In this document: piece after piece, positions 54,121 to 62,886 of the stretch
How the letters are laid out: each line of letters opens with the position of its first letter
Position numbering within the stretch: the first letter of the stretch is position 1
Assembly (NCBI RefSeq): GCF_007858185.1
Contig: NZ_VFES01000005.1
Span: forward strand, 186,001-250,000
Source of the DNA: Pseudomonas grimontii
GTDB lineage: Bacteria; Pseudomonadota; Gammaproteobacteria; Pseudomonadales; Pseudomonadaceae
DNA length: 64,000 nt
Direction: 5' to 3'
The notes under the pieces: generated by a model
What the model saw: the letters and a program-made list of their open reading frames with translations, nothing else
Databases searched by the model: none
What the model was told of the DNA's origin: nothing
Translations under genes and position numbers: made by a program

Positions 54121-54812
54121 CGCTGCCCTACTCCCAATCGCTTGCAGGCAAACCCTGCGCTCATGCCCAGCACACCCGACACCACCACTGCCGACTCCCA
54201 GTGCAGGAAGCTCAACCACACCGAACACAACAGCGACACCGCCACGCAGACCACCGTCGGCACGTCGCGCACCACCGGGGTGATCAGCGCGATAAAGGTG
54301 GCGGCGATGGAGAACTCCAGGCCCAACTGGTCGAGGCCGGGGATACTTTTACCGAGCACGATGCCGGCCAGGGTAAACAGGTTCCAGATGATGTAAAACG
54401 TCAGGCCGACGCCCAGGGCATACCAGCGATTAAAGGTTTCGCGGTCATAGTGGCTGACCAGCGCAAAGAACTCATCGGTGAGCAGAAAGCCCAGGCTCAT
54501 GCGCCAGCGCGTCTTGAGCGGCGAAAGAATCGGACGCAGGTGCATGCCATAGAGCAGGTGCTGGGAGGTCAGCAGCAAGGTGGTCAGTACGATGGAGATC
54601 AGGCTGGCGCCGCTCTTGACCATGCCAATGGCGACCAACTGCGCAGCGCCGGCAAACACAATGGCGGACAACCCCTGGGCTTGCAGCGGCGTGAATTGCG
54701 CATCGATGGCCATGGAGCCGGCCAGCAGCCCCCAGGGCGCACAGGCCAGGGACAAGGGAATGACGGCGATTGCGCCGCGAGCGAAAGCGTAATGAGGTAA
54801 GGCAGCAGGCAT
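54117..54812 (-). CDS. azlC: AzlC-family branched-chain amino acid exporter subunit
   Basis: The 231-residue membrane protein has about five to six helices and the family features GLLAGSMAIDAQFTPLQAQG, VFAGAAQLVAIGMV, LLTSQHLLYGMHL and TDEFFALVS. It is the larger subunit of the AzlCD (YgaZH) exporter. The pair is divergent from nothing nearby; the small gene at 54884-55099 precedes it on the same strand. No Lrp-type regulator is adjacent. Confidence 0.9.
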   Translation of the reverse strand: MPAALPHYAFARGAIAVIPLSLACAPWGLLAGSMAIDAQFTPLQAQGLSAIVFAGAAQLVAIGMVKSGASLISIVLTTLLLTSQHLLYGMHLRPILSPLKTRWRMSLGFLLTDEFFALVSHYDRETFNRWYALGVGLTFYIIWNLFTLAGIVLGKSIPGLDQLGLEFSIAATFIALITPVVRDVPTVVCVAVSLLCSVWLSFLHWESAVVVSGVLGMSAGFACKRLGVGQR

Positions 54813-54883
54813 GGAAACGGCTCATCGACAGACAGTCGACAAGCATGCCAGCGCAAGATGGAGCTTGTCTTGAACGATCTTGC

Positions 54884-55099
54884 TCAGGCGAGCCGGACCG
54901 ACACCTGCTCCACCGAATCCCGCGCTTCACGCAGTTCGTGAGCGTCCTGGTTGAGCCGGTGGATGGTGTTGAGCAAGCGCTGGCGCAGCACTTCATCGCC
55001 GAGTTTTTCGACCGCGCGCATCAGGTCGAAGGCCGCGGTTTCGTTATTTTCCGCGACGGAATCCAGGGTCTTGCGCAGGTTGCGAGTGGCACGGGTCAC
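54884..55099 (-). CDS. Small helical protein, 71 residues
   Basis: The protein is entirely helical and charged (TRNLRKTLDSVAENNETAAF, LMRAVEKLGDEVLRQRLLNT, IHRLNQDAHELREARDSVEQ). No family is recognised. It starts at a GTG at 55099 with AAGGAA upstream. The codon use and amphipathic pattern argue for a real gene. It is 71 bases upstream of azlC on the same strand. Confidence 0.6.
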   Translation of the reverse strand: MTRATRNLRKTLDSVAENNETAAFDLMRAVEKLGDEVLRQRLLNTIHRLNQDAHELREARDSVEQVSVRLA

Positions 55100-55225
55100 G
55101 CGGGGTCTTCCTTCATCAGCAATGGGGAGGCACTTTAGGACATTCGTGTTTCATTTTAATTTCAATCACTTGTGGCAGTTTTCCCGAGCGTTGATCCATA
55201 TCAATTGAAACAGGGTTTGACTGAT

Positions 55226-55261
55226 ATATATGGAAATACGTATATTCGAATTTCCACATAT
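55226..55261. promoter_or_regulatory. ArsR operator overlapping the ars promoter
   Basis: ATATATGGAAAT and ATTTCCACATAT are 12-base arms with one mismatch around a 12-base spacer. They end 13 bases before the arsR start. This is the size, position and symmetry expected for an ArsR-family repressor site, released by arsenite or antimonite. Confidence 0.72.
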
Positions 55262-55274
55262 ACAGGCCCTGCCC

Positions 55275-55631
55275 ATGTCGGACCTCATCTCACCGCCCAC
55301 CCTGTTCAAATGCCTGGCCGATGCGACCCGGGCGCGCCTGACGTTATTGATTCAGCGTGAAGGCGAACTTTGCGTGTGCGAACTGATCCATGCCTTGGAC
55401 GACAGCCAGCCAAAAATCTCCCGCCATCTGGCGCAACTGCGCAGTTGCGGGTTGTTGCTGGATCGTCGCCAGGGCCAATGGATCTACTACCGCATCAACC
55501 CGGCACTGCCCGATTGGGTGACCCAGGTGCTGGACATCACCCTTAAAGCCAACCAGCCATGGTTGCATAACGACGCACAGCGCCTGGATGCAATGGGCGA
55601 CAGACCACAACGGGCCAGCACCTGCTGCTGA
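55275..55631 (+). CDS. arsR: ArsR-family arsenite-responsive repressor
   Basis: The 118-residue winged-helix repressor has the family form [20 protein letters not shown], metal-site cysteines C33 and C35 in [12 protein letters not shown], and the recognition helix [19 protein letters not shown], with a C-terminal Cys pair (STCC). Arsenite binding releases it from the operator upstream. Start at 55275; the longer frame from 55230 covers the operator. It is the first gene of arsRBCH. Confidence 0.93.
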   Translation: MSDLISPPTLFKCLADATRARLTLLIQREGELCVCELIHALDDSQPKISRHLAQLRSCGLLLDRRQGQWIYYRINPALPDWVTQVLDITLKANQPWLHNDAQRLDAMGDRPQRASTCC

Positions 55632-55650
55632 GCCATCGGAGCGTTTATTC

Positions 55651-56934
55651 ATGCTTGTCGCAGTTGCCATTTTTATCTTCACCATCGTTCTGGTCATCTG
55701 GCAGCCCAAGGGCCTCGGCGTGGGCTGGAGCGCCACGATGGGGGCGATCCTGGCCCTGGCCTGTGGCGTGATCAGCCTGGCTGACATCCCCGTGGTGTGG
55801 CACATCATCTGGAATGCCACCGGGACGTTTGTCGCGCTGATCATCATCAGCCTGCTGCTGGATGAGGCCGGGTTCTTTGCCTGGACAGCGCTGCATGTGG
55901 CGCGTTGGGGACGCGGGCGTGGCCGGCGGTTGTTTGCCTATATGGTGCTGCTCGGGGCGTTGGTGTCGGCGCTGTTTGCCAATGACGGCGCGGCGCTGAT
56001 TCTCACGCCCATCGTGATATCGATGCTGCTGGCGCTGCGTTTTTCGCCGACCGCCACCCTGGCGTTTGTGATGGGGGCGGGGTTTATTGCCGACACGGCG
56101 AGCCTGCCGCTGGTGGTGTCGAACCTGGTGAATATCGTCTCGGCGGACTACTTCAAGATCGGCTTCAACGAATATGCCGCCGTCATGGTGCCGGTCAACT
56201 TTGTCAGCGTCGCCGCCACCCTGGCGGTCTTGCTGTGGTTCTTTCGCCGCGACATTCCGCAGAGCTACGACCCCGCCGACCTGGCCGACCCCGCCAGCGC
56301 AATCCACGACCGCGCCACCTTCCGCGCCGGCTGGTGGGTGCTGGGCATCCTGCTGATCGGCTGTTTTGCCCTGGAACCGCTGGGCATTCCCATCAGCGCG
56401 ATTTCCGCCGTGTGCGCCGTACTCCTGCTGGTGATCGCCGCCAAGGGCCACAAGATCTCCACACGCAAAGTGCTGAAGGAAGCGCCGTGGCAGATCGTGA
56501 TCTTTTCCTTAGGGATGTACCTGGTGGTCTACGGCTTGCGTAACGCCGGCCTCACCACTTACCTGGCGACCTGGCTCGATACCTTCGCCACCTACGGCGT
56601 GTGGGGTGCGGCCATGGGCACCGGCGTGCTGACAGCATTGTTGTCCTCGGCGATGAACAACCTGCCGACAGTCTTGATCGGCGCGTTGTCCATCGAGTCC
56701 AGCCATGCCGTGGGCGTGGTCAAGGACGCAATGATCTACGCCAACGTGATCGGCAGCGACCTGGGCCCGAAAATCACCCCTATCGGCAGCCTGGCCACCC
56801 TGCTGTGGCTGCATATCCTGGCGCGCAAAGGCATCACCATCACCTGGGGCTACTACTTCAAGGTCGGGATCGTGCTGACCTTGCCGGTGCTGTTGATCAC
56901 CCTCGCCGCCCTCGCGTTGCGCCTGAGTATTTAA
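55651..56934 (+). CDS. arsB: Arsenite efflux pump ArsB
   Basis: The 427-residue membrane protein has about 12 helices and the ArsB/NhaD superfamily motifs [59 protein letters not shown] and [16 protein letters not shown]. It exports As(III) and Sb(III) using the proton gradient or an ArsA partner; no arsA is in the window. GGAG precedes the ATG at 55651. Confidence 0.94.
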   Translation: MLVAVAIFIFTIVLVIWQPKGLGVGWSATMGAILALACGVISLADIPVVWHIIWNATGTFVALIIISLLLDEAGFFAWTALHVARWGRGRGRRLFAYMVLLGALVSALFANDGAALILTPIVISMLLALRFSPTATLAFVMGAGFIADTASLPLVVSNLVNIVSADYFKIGFNEYAAVMVPVNFVSVAATLAVLLWFFRRDIPQSYDPADLADPASAIHDRATFRAGWWVLGILLIGCFALEPLGIPISAISAVCAVLLLVIAAKGHKISTRKVLKEAPWQIVIFSLGMYLVVYGLRNAGLTTYLATWLDTFATYGVWGAAMGTGVLTALLSSAMNNLPTVLIGALSIESSHAVGVVKDAMIYANVIGSDLGPKITPIGSLATLLWLHILARKGITITWGYYFKVGIVLTLPVLLITLAALALRLSI

Positions 56935-56947
56935 AGGAGAGACCGCA

Positions 56948-57418
56948 ATGAAAGTCCTGTTCATGTGCACCGCCAACAGCTGCCGCAGCATCTTGTCCGA
57001 AGCGATGTTCAACCACCTGGCACCAGAGGGTTTCGCCGCGATCAGCTCTGGCAGCTTCCCCAAGGGCCAAGTCCTGCCGCGCAGCCTGAGCACGTTGCAG
57101 GCGGCGGGTATCAGCACCGAAGGGTTGTACAGCAAGGGCAATGACGCGTTTGAAGGCAGCCCGCCGGACCTGGTCATCACCGTCTGCGACAAGGCGGCCG
57201 GCGAAGCCTGCCCGGTGTATTTCGGGCCGGCGGTGAAGGCGCATTGGGGCCTGGAAGATCCTTCGGACGCTCAAGGTGACGAGGCCAGCATCCAGGCCGC
57301 GTTCGACGCCACGCTGGCGACCATCGCCACCCGTTGCCGGGCGTTTTTCGCCCTGCGCTTCGGCCAGCTCAGCCCTGCTGAACTGAAAGCAGAACTCGAG
57401 CGCATTGCGCTGTTATAA
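56948..57418 (+). CDS. arsC: Arsenate reductase (thioredoxin/LMW-phosphatase type)
   Basis: The 156-residue enzyme reduces arsenate to arsenite. It has the phosphatase P-loop C7-T-A-N-S-C12-R13 and a second and third redox cysteine, C80 and C88, in [18 protein letters not shown]. These mark the thioredoxin-coupled class (as in S. aureus ArsC) rather than the glutaredoxin class. AGGAGA precedes the ATG. It supplies As(III) to ArsB. Confidence 0.94.
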   Translation: MKVLFMCTANSCRSILSEAMFNHLAPEGFAAISSGSFPKGQVLPRSLSTLQAAGISTEGLYSKGNDAFEGSPPDLVITVCDKAAGEACPVYFGPAVKAHWGLEDPSDAQGDEASIQAAFDATLATIATRCRAFFALRFGQLSPAELKAELERIALL

Positions 57419-57429
57419 CCGGAGCATTT

Positions 57430-58110
57430 ATGACCACCCTGCCCAACCTGGACACGACCTTGATCCAGCCTGCCGGTTTGGCCCAGCCGCCCCGTATTCT
57501 GCTGCTCTACGGCTCGACCCGCGAGCGCTCGTTCAGCCGCCTGCTGGTGGAAGAAGCCGCGCGCCTGCTGCAACACTTCGGTGCGCAGACCCGCATCTTC
57601 AACCCGAGCGGTTTGCCGTTGCCCGATGACGTCCCCAGTGACCACCCCAAGGTGCAGGAGCTGTTGGAACTGATGCAATGGTCCGAAGGCCAGGTCTGGT
57701 GCTCCCCCGAGCGGCACGGCTCGATGTCGGCGGTGTTCAAGGCACAGCTTGATTGGGTGCCGCTGGCCCTTGGCGCCGTCCGCCCGACCCAAGGCAAGAC
57801 CCTGGCGGTGATGCAAGTGTCGGGCGGCTCGCAGTCCTTTAATACCGTCAATCAGCTGCGCGTACTGGGCCGCTGGATGCGCATGTTCACCATCCCCAAT
57901 CAGTCCTCGGTGCCCAAGGCCTTCATGGAGTTCGATGACCAGGACCGCATGAAACCTTCAGCCCTTTATGATCGCGTTGTCGACGTGATGGAAGAACTGC
58001 TGAAGTTCACCCTGCTGCTGCGTGACCGCCCGGACCTGGTAGACCGTTATTCGGAGCGCAGGGAAAGCGCCGAGCAACTCTCTCAACGGGTCAATCAACG
58101 GTCGATTTGA
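57430..58110 (+). CDS. arsH: ArsH NADPH-dependent FMN reductase
   Basis: The 226-residue flavoprotein has the NADPH-FMN reductase motif [20 protein letters not shown] and the family segments [20 protein letters not shown] and [20 protein letters not shown]. ArsH oxidises trivalent organoarsenicals and confers resistance to methylated or aromatic arsenicals. It completes the arsRBCH operon. Confidence 0.94.
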   Translation: MTTLPNLDTTLIQPAGLAQPPRILLLYGSTRERSFSRLLVEEAARLLQHFGAQTRIFNPSGLPLPDDVPSDHPKVQELLELMQWSEGQVWCSPERHGSMSAVFKAQLDWVPLALGAVRPTQGKTLAVMQVSGGSQSFNTVNQLRVLGRWMRMFTIPNQSSVPKAFMEFDDQDRMKPSALYDRVVDVMEELLKFTLLLRDRPDLVDRYSERRESAEQLSQRVNQRSI

Positions 58111-58160
58111 ACCGCGTTGCCGGCGTATCCTCAGCCTTTGCCCCTGAACGAGCCAACTCG

Positions 58161-58952
58161 ATGAGCGCCCTTCAACACGCCTGGCTGGGCCATTACGAAA
58201 TCAGCAGCACCACCTGCACCGGCCTGAACTTTGCCCGCCACAGCCACGACGAGTGCGTAATCGGCGTGAACCTGGTGGGCGAGGAAAAGGTGTGGCTGGA
58301 TCGCCGCGAGTTCGAGGCCGGGCCGGGCTCCATCACCCTGTATAACCCAGGCCAGATTCAGGGCGGCGGTGCGGCGGATGGCGCGCCGTGGCAGTTTGTC
58401 AGCCTGTACGTCACGGCGGATCAATTGGCCAATGACCTGGGCCTGACGCATCTGGAGTTCGATCGCTCGTTGTGTTTTCAGCCGGACCTGGCGCAGCGCC
58501 TGGCGGCAGCGGTAAAAGGCGCATTGAGCAGTGATGCGTTGCTCCGCGAGTTAAGCGAAGACGCCTTGGTGCTGTTGCTCGGTGACGTGGTCAGCCTCAG
58601 CGGCGTGCGCGTGCCCGGTAGCGCAACAACCGGCAAAAGCCTGATTGGCCGTGCCCAGGAAATGCTCGCCGAACACCTGCATCAAGCACTGCCTCTGGAC
58701 CGGCTGGGCGATGAGCTGGGGCTATCGAAATTCCACCTGCTGCGCACCTTTCAGAAAGAAACCGGGCTCAGCCCGCGTCAATGGGCCATGCAATTGCGCA
58801 CCCGGCGCGCCAAGGGCCTGTTGCGCACTGGTATGGCGGCCAGCACGGTGGCCCATGACCTCGGCTTCGCGGACCAAAGCCATCTCAATCGGCATTTTCG
58901 CGCGGCCTACGGCATTACACCGGGCCGCTACCAAAGCGCGCTGAAGGGCTGA
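58161..58952 (+). CDS. AraC-family transcriptional regulator
   Basis: The 263-residue regulator has an N-terminal cupin-like sensor domain (SSTTCTGLNFARHSHDECVI, GPGSITLYNPGQIQGGGAAD) and a C-terminal double helix-turn-helix (LPLDRLGDELGLSKFHLLRT, VAHDLGFADQSHLNRHFRAA with YGITPGRYQ). This pairing with the LysE gene 74 bases downstream is a common arrangement in which the regulator controls the exporter. Start chosen at 58161; the longer frame to 58107 overlaps arsH. Confidence 0.9.
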   Translation: MSALQHAWLGHYEISSTTCTGLNFARHSHDECVIGVNLVGEEKVWLDRREFEAGPGSITLYNPGQIQGGGAADGAPWQFVSLYVTADQLANDLGLTHLEFDRSLCFQPDLAQRLAAAVKGALSSDALLRELSEDALVLLLGDVVSLSGVRVPGSATTGKSLIGRAQEMLAEHLHQALPLDRLGDELGLSKFHLLRTFQKETGLSPRQWAMQLRTRRAKGLLRTGMAASTVAHDLGFADQSHLNRHFRAAYGITPGRYQSALKG

Positions 58953-59026
58953 ACAGCGCAATCTGGTTCAAGACACCCCGCCTCTGCGCCCGCACACTGC
59001 CCGCCATCACTTGAAGGAACGCGGGC

Positions 59027-59638
59027 ATGCTGACGATCTTCTTTTACGCGCTGGTATTCGGTTTTGTGTTTTGCCTCTCCCCCGGCGCCGTGCTGGCGGA
59101 GACCTTGCGCCGTGGCTTACTCCACGGTTTCACACCCGCCTTGCTGGTGCAGTTTGGCTCGCTGGTCGGCGACGCAGTCTGGGCGGTGATCGGCCTCACC
59201 GGCATCGCGCTGTTGATCCAGCATGACGCGGTGCGCGTACCGCTGACGGTGATCTGTGCGTTGTACCTGGCCTGGTTGGGCATACGCAGCCTGATCGACG
59301 CCTGGCACTTGCCCGAAGCGGACAGCGCGCCGACCAGTACCCGACAAAACGCGCTGGCCGTGGGCGCGGCAATCTCCCTCGCCAACCCGAAAAACATCGT
59401 CTACTGGGGGGCATTGGGCAGCGCGCTGACAGGCATCGTCGGTGCCACGCCCAGCCATGGGCAGACGCTGATGTTTTTCGCCGGGTTCATGTTGGCTTCG
59501 GTGCTGTCATGCTTTCTGATCGCCGCACTGGTCAACCTGCTGCGCAAGAATGCATCGCCCACTTGGCAGCGCATCAGTTATGGCGCCTGCGGTTTGGTAT
59601 TGATCTATCTGGCCGTTCTCGCCGCACGCGGCGTATGA
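59027..59638 (+). CDS. LysE-family amino acid exporter
   Basis: The 203-residue membrane protein has six helices and the LysE/RhtB opening VFGFVFCLSPGAVLAETLRR, with GAAISLANPKNIVYWGALGS in the middle. It probably exports an amino acid or analogue; the substrate is unknown. The AraC gene upstream likely regulates it. GAAGGAA precedes the ATG at 59027. Confidence 0.9.
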   Translation: MLTIFFYALVFGFVFCLSPGAVLAETLRRGLLHGFTPALLVQFGSLVGDAVWAVIGLTGIALLIQHDAVRVPLTVICALYLAWLGIRSLIDAWHLPEADSAPTSTRQNALAVGAAISLANPKNIVYWGALGSALTGIVGATPSHGQTLMFFAGFMLASVLSCFLIAALVNLLRKNASPTWQRISYGACGLVLIYLAVLAARGV

Positions 59639-59870
59639 AGTTATATATCGGGTAACTTTCGAGCGCCTCTTGTCTGAATGAACTCTAAACGGTGGCGCTC
59701 GCCCAGCCGGGTGGTGATGACACATCCGGAATGGTCTGCCGGGCCAGAGCCAGCGGCGTTTCGGTACTGACGGTAGAAAACTGCATTCAAGCGAGGTGCC
59801 GTTGCAACTGCGGGGCGTCGAGTTGATTGCCTTATGATGGCGGCACCATTGCCAACGAGGGGCGTAGCAC

Positions 59871-60398
59871 GTGAACCGTATCGAACAAATGGCGCTGCTG
59901 GCGACCTACAACCAGTGGATGAACCGCAAGGTCTATGACGCGGCCGCCAAGCTCACGGACGATGAATTGCGCGTGGACCGCCAAGCGTTTTTCGGCTCGA
60001 TCTTCGGCACGCTCAACCACCTCACGTTGGGCGACACCGTCTGGCTCAAACGCTTTGCCCTGCACCCCGCCGGCTATGCGGCGCTGGCGCCGCTGAGCGC
60101 CATTGCCACCCCGCCGGACCTCAAGCAACTGGCGTTCGCCGACCTGGGTGAACTCGCGGCCCAGCGCCGTTGGCTGGACCAGTTGATCATCGATTGGGTC
60201 CACACCCTGCGCGAGCCCGACCTCGACCATCGCCTGCACTACCACAACATGCTCGGCGCGGCGGCCAGCAAGCCGTTTGGCGACCTGCTGGTACATTTTT
60301 TCAATCACCAGACCCACCACCGGGGCCAGGTCACGACGCTCCTGACCCAGGCCGGGCAGGATGTAGGCGACACAGACCTGCTCGCCTTGATTGACTGA
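59871..60398 (+). CDS. DinB-family four-helix protein
   Basis: The 175-residue protein fits the DinB/YfiT superfamily of metal-binding four-helix bundles. It has the N-terminal ALLATYNQWMNRKVYDAAAK, a conserved His in IFGTLNHLTLGDTVWL, and the C-terminal His pair in HFFNHQTHHRGQVTTLLTQ, which together form the metal site. Members include thiol-dependent enzymes; this one's substrate is unknown. It starts at a GTG at 59871, with GAGGGG upstream. Confidence 0.88.
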   Translation: MNRIEQMALLATYNQWMNRKVYDAAAKLTDDELRVDRQAFFGSIFGTLNHLTLGDTVWLKRFALHPAGYAALAPLSAIATPPDLKQLAFADLGELAAQRRWLDQLIIDWVHTLREPDLDHRLHYHNMLGAAASKPFGDLLVHFFNHQTHHRGQVTTLLTQAGQDVGDTDLLALID

Positions 60399-60602
60399 AC
60401 TCAGCGAGCACTGAACTCGGCATAGGCCTGCAACAACCGGGCAAATTCCTGGGGTTGCGGCAGTTGCTCGAAGCTTTCGAGTGCTGAACGCTGCTGCGCC
60501 CGTGGGGTCGTAATCTCAGGGGCCGGGATTTTTAATCCCCGCCCTCCCCGCGTGCATTGTGGGTTTACCGATGCGCGTACCCAATAAGAAGGAGACGCTT
60601 GC

Positions 60603-60884
60603 ATGGTCATTCACTTCAAGGTTGCCGGGCATCTGGCCTGCGGCCATCACGGCAATAGCCTGCCCTCCAGCACCGAGCTGAACCGGGTCAAATGCCGCAC
60701 CTGCCGCAACACCGATGCCTACAAGGAAGCGCGCCGCAACCAGCGCAACGCCGCTCGCCGTGCTTCGCGCCAAGCCAAGACCCACATCAGCACCGACTGG
60801 CGCAGTGCGTGGACGCAGCACCTGACCGGATTGCCAGGGCTGCAACGCCTGCCACGTGGCTTCGGCGCACAACCGTTCGTATAA
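60603..60884 (+). CDS. Small cysteine/histidine protein, 93 residues
   Basis: The 93-residue protein has a possible zinc site in HLACGHHGNSLP and VKCRTCRNTDAYK, then a very basic stretch (EARRNQRNAARRASRQAK). The fold resembles small nucleic-acid binding proteins, but no family is recognised. A very good AAGAAGGAGA precedes the ATG and an intrinsic terminator follows, so it is a well-defined single-gene unit, probably well expressed. Confidence 0.72.
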   Translation: MVIHFKVAGHLACGHHGNSLPSSTELNRVKCRTCRNTDAYKEARRNQRNAARRASRQAKTHISTDWRSAWTQHLTGLPGLQRLPRGFGAQPFV

Positions 60885-60896
60885 GCCAGAAACGCA

Positions 60897-60925
60897 GAAG
60901 CCCCGGTCAAACCGGGGCTTCGTTT
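60897..60925 (+). terminator. Intrinsic terminator after the 93-residue gene
   Basis: GAAGCCCCGGT-CAA-ACCGGGGCTTC is an 11-bp perfect stem followed by GTTTT, 12 bases after the stop. It may also serve the convergent minus-strand gene. Confidence 0.9.
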
Positions 60926-60929
60926 TCAA

Positions 60930-61121
60930 TCAATCATCATTGGACACCGGCCTGTTGCGTGCCTGGTACCCCGGCAACGTGGCGGCATACGCCAGTGCCT
61001 GTTCACGGGAATTAAACGACGCCAGCCGGTCCTGGGGCGTACACACCCGCCATGGCCCGAAATTGACCTGCACGATGTCGTACCCATTCAGATGCAGTTT
61101 CTTCAGCAGTGGAGCGCTCAT
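60930..61121 (-). CDS. Small conserved protein, 63 residues
   Basis: The protein (LLKKLHLNGYDIVQVNFGPW, RVCTPQDRLASFNSREQALA) looks like a small alpha/beta domain, and I recognise no family. An ATG at 61121 has GAGGTGA just upstream; a GTG two codons earlier (61127) is possible. It converges with the 93-residue gene across the terminator. Confidence 0.6.
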   Translation of the reverse strand: MSAPLLKKLHLNGYDIVQVNFGPWRVCTPQDRLASFNSREQALAYAATLPGYQARNRPVSNDD

Positions 61122-61215
61122 AGTCACCTCGCTTTCCTGAGATTTCCCAGCGTTACACGCCCTACCTTACACCCGCGTCCAAGGTCATGACTGACCGCAT
61201 GTCGCAGCGGCCAGG

Positions 61216-61680
61216 CTACTTGACCTTGCTGCTCAAGGTATCGACGCTGCGCTTTAGATCGTCCAGGCTGCGCTTCAAGCCATCGATGTCGCTTTTCTGC
61301 CGTTCGATCGTGCTTTTCTGATCCTCGACCGTGCGCTTGAGGCTCGCCAACTGGCTGTCACTGGAACTGGAACTCGAACCGTCCTTGCGCTTGAGCTCAT
61401 CGAACGCACGGTCCTGCCCTTCCAGCTTGCTTTTCAGGCCTTGCACTTCGCTATCGGTGCGTTTCTGCGCAGCTTGCAGCTGCTCAATATCCCCCACCGA
61501 AATGCTCGACGTCTTCAACACATACTGGTTACCTGCCTCCAGCGAAGCCCCCGTCAACCGGTCACCCGCTGACGCACTGAAATCCCCCCACTTCACCGGA
61601 CTCCCAGCCTGTGCCGTACCGGCCAACAGTCCCATGACGCCTACAACCACCATCCAAGAGCGCTTGCGAACACTGAGCAT
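61216..61680 (-). CDS. Exported coiled-coil protein, 154 residues
   Basis: The protein has a signal peptide (MLSVRKRSWMVVVGVMGLLA, cut after AQA) and a mature region that is a long coiled coil. The C-terminal third is a heptad-like repeat rich in Lys/Asp/Ser (ERQKSDIDGLKRSLDDLKRS) after a serine tract SSSSSSD. It should be periplasmic or envelope-attached. No family is recognised. AAGGAAT precedes the ATG at 61680. Confidence 0.65.
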   Translation of the reverse strand: MLSVRKRSWMVVVGVMGLLAGTAQAGSPVKWGDFSASAGDRLTGASLEAGNQYVLKTSSISVGDIEQLQAAQKRTDSEVQGLKSKLEGQDRAFDELKRKDGSSSSSSDSQLASLKRTVEDQKSTIERQKSDIDGLKRSLDDLKRSVDTLSSKVK

Positions 61681-61905
61681 CAACTGATTCCTTTCCAGAC
61701 TGCCGGGATGGCATATCGCTATGACTGTCATTTATGCAACTTGTTCCCGCACTGTAGCAATCCTCTGAATCCCCCGTTAAAGCCGATGTAGATCACTGAT
61801 CTGCCAAGCTTTTTCGCGCGTCCCCTGATGCAATAAAGCGGCAACCCGACCTTGCGCCGAAGCGCCTGGATCTATATATTCCCAACCCTGCAACAACGCG
61901 CTACC

Positions 61906-61992
61906 GCCCGAATGGCGAAACTGGTAGACGCATGGGACTTAAAATCCCCCGCTCGTAAGGGCGTCCCGGTTCGATTCCGGGTTCGGGCACCA
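61906..61992 (+). tRNA. tRNA-Leu (anticodon TAA)
   Basis: The 87-base gene folds as a class II tRNA. The acceptor arms GCCCGAA / TTCGGGC pair, the D-loop contains ACTGGTAGA, the anticodon stem GGGAC-TTAAAA-TCCC carries anticodon TAA, there is a long variable arm (CGCTCGTAAGGGCG), the T-arm holds GGTTCGATTCC, and the CCA end is encoded. It is a common site for integrase-mediated insertion, and mobile DNA follows it. Confidence 0.96.
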
Positions 61993-62000
61993 TATATATC

Positions 62001-62042
62001 AAGGGCTTGCATGATGAACTTCATGCAGGCCCTTATCTTTTT
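62001..62042 (+). terminator. Intrinsic terminator of tRNA-Leu
   Basis: AAGGGCTTGCATGA and TCATGCAGGCCCTT pair over 14 bases with one G-U around a 6-base loop, and a T-rich tail follows (62035-62042). It ends the tRNA transcript. Confidence 0.85.
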
Positions 62043-62166
62043 CGCTCCGCAATTTTAGGCACTGCACCGCAATTTCCATTTCCACGGCGTCCTGCCGACG
62101 AACACCACTCCCAAATCTGATACACCTCGACTACTGTACGCACATACAGCATTTGAGGGCGCCAAC

Positions 62167-62505
62167 ATGAACATAGATGAAGACACCTGCGAGTGGCTTG
62201 GACTCCCCACGCCCCTCGAAATGTACAAGCAGCACTGCCGCATGCTGGAGAACGAGGTAAAGGAACTGAACCTGCAGCTTCGAAAAGCACAGGCCGACGT
62301 TTTCGGCATCAGCCAGATGCTGCTGGAGACCCAGGCGAAGAACAGCGAGTTTGCCGGGTACCTTCGAGAGCGCGGTACCGAAGCGGCAGCAATGCGTAAA
62401 CAAATCTCAGACCTGACCACATCGACCAGCGTAAGCAGACGAGAGGCGGACGAGTTGCGCCGGATCGTAAATGAGAGGAGGCCTCGCCCGACCACGATTG
62501 TCTAA
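62167..62505 (+). CDS. Coiled-coil hypothetical protein near tRNA-Leu
   Basis: The 112-residue protein is mostly coiled coil (YKQHCRMLENEVKELNLQLR, KAQADVFGISQMLLETQAKN) with an Arg-rich tail (NERRPRPTT). No family is recognised. GAGGG precedes the ATG at 62167. It sits between tRNA-Leu and an SRAP pseudogene, and similar small coiled-coil genes often occur in prophages; I infer an accessory origin. Confidence 0.55.
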   Translation: MNIDEDTCEWLGLPTPLEMYKQHCRMLENEVKELNLQLRKAQADVFGISQMLLETQAKNSEFAGYLRERGTEAAAMRKQISDLTTSTSVSRREADELRRIVNERRPRPTTIV

Positions 62506-62530
62506 GCTCAAACAGAGAGAGGTGCTGGCC

Positions 62531-62812
62531 ATGTGTGGACGACTTTCACAGTATCGAGGGATTCACGACTTCGTGGCGGCGCTGAGCATGCCCAACGCCC
62601 TGGCGAACTCCGCGGGTGACACACCGCTTGAGCGGTACAACGTTGCACCGACAACATAGATCGCCCTGCTCCACCTCCAGGGGGAAACGCTACACGCTGA
62701 TCTGGTGCGTTGGGGATGGCGGCTCCACTGGGCAACCGTCCCAATCAATGCCCACGTCGAGAAGGAAGTCCACGCCCCTCTCTTCCGAGCATTCTATCCT
62801 TTCAATTTATAA
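62531..62812 (+). pseudogene. Broken SRAP (YedK/HMCES) peptidase gene
   Basis: The frame opens with catalytic Cys2 (MCGRLSQYRGIHDFV) and the family motif ERYNVAPTT, then meets an amber codon at 62657-62659 where relatives read Gln. It resumes in frame as IALLHLQGETLHADLVRWGW and PINAHVEKEVHAPLFRAFYP before a TAA at 62810. The C-terminal half with the conserved Glu and His is missing, and DNA becomes AT-rich at about 62795. SRAP proteins protect abasic sites by crosslinking. Intact family members are about 200-230 residues, so this is a truncated pseudogene. Confidence 0.85.
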
Positions 62813-62818
62813 GTATGC

Positions 62819-62849
62819 TTGACAATGGCCCTTCATTATTAGTAAAGAT
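62819..62849 (+). promoter_or_regulatory. Possible promoter of the AT-rich gene
   Basis: A perfect -35 TTGACA (62819-62824) is followed 18 bases later by TAAAGA (62843-62848), a weak -10. It lies at the border where the SRAP fragment ends and AT-rich DNA begins, 38 bases before the next start. Confidence 0.4.
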
Positions 62850-62886
62850 GCTAGAATTTCAAAAAACCGCTGTGTAGCTTAATAAA

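Noticed and set aside
60401-60610. A 69-residue minus-strand frame between dinB-like and the 93-residue gene
   Set aside because: Its end (FEQLPQPQEFARLLQAYAEF) looks protein-like, but the start region covers the ribosome binding site and start codon of the next gene and no family is recognised. It might be a decayed remnant, which I cannot support.
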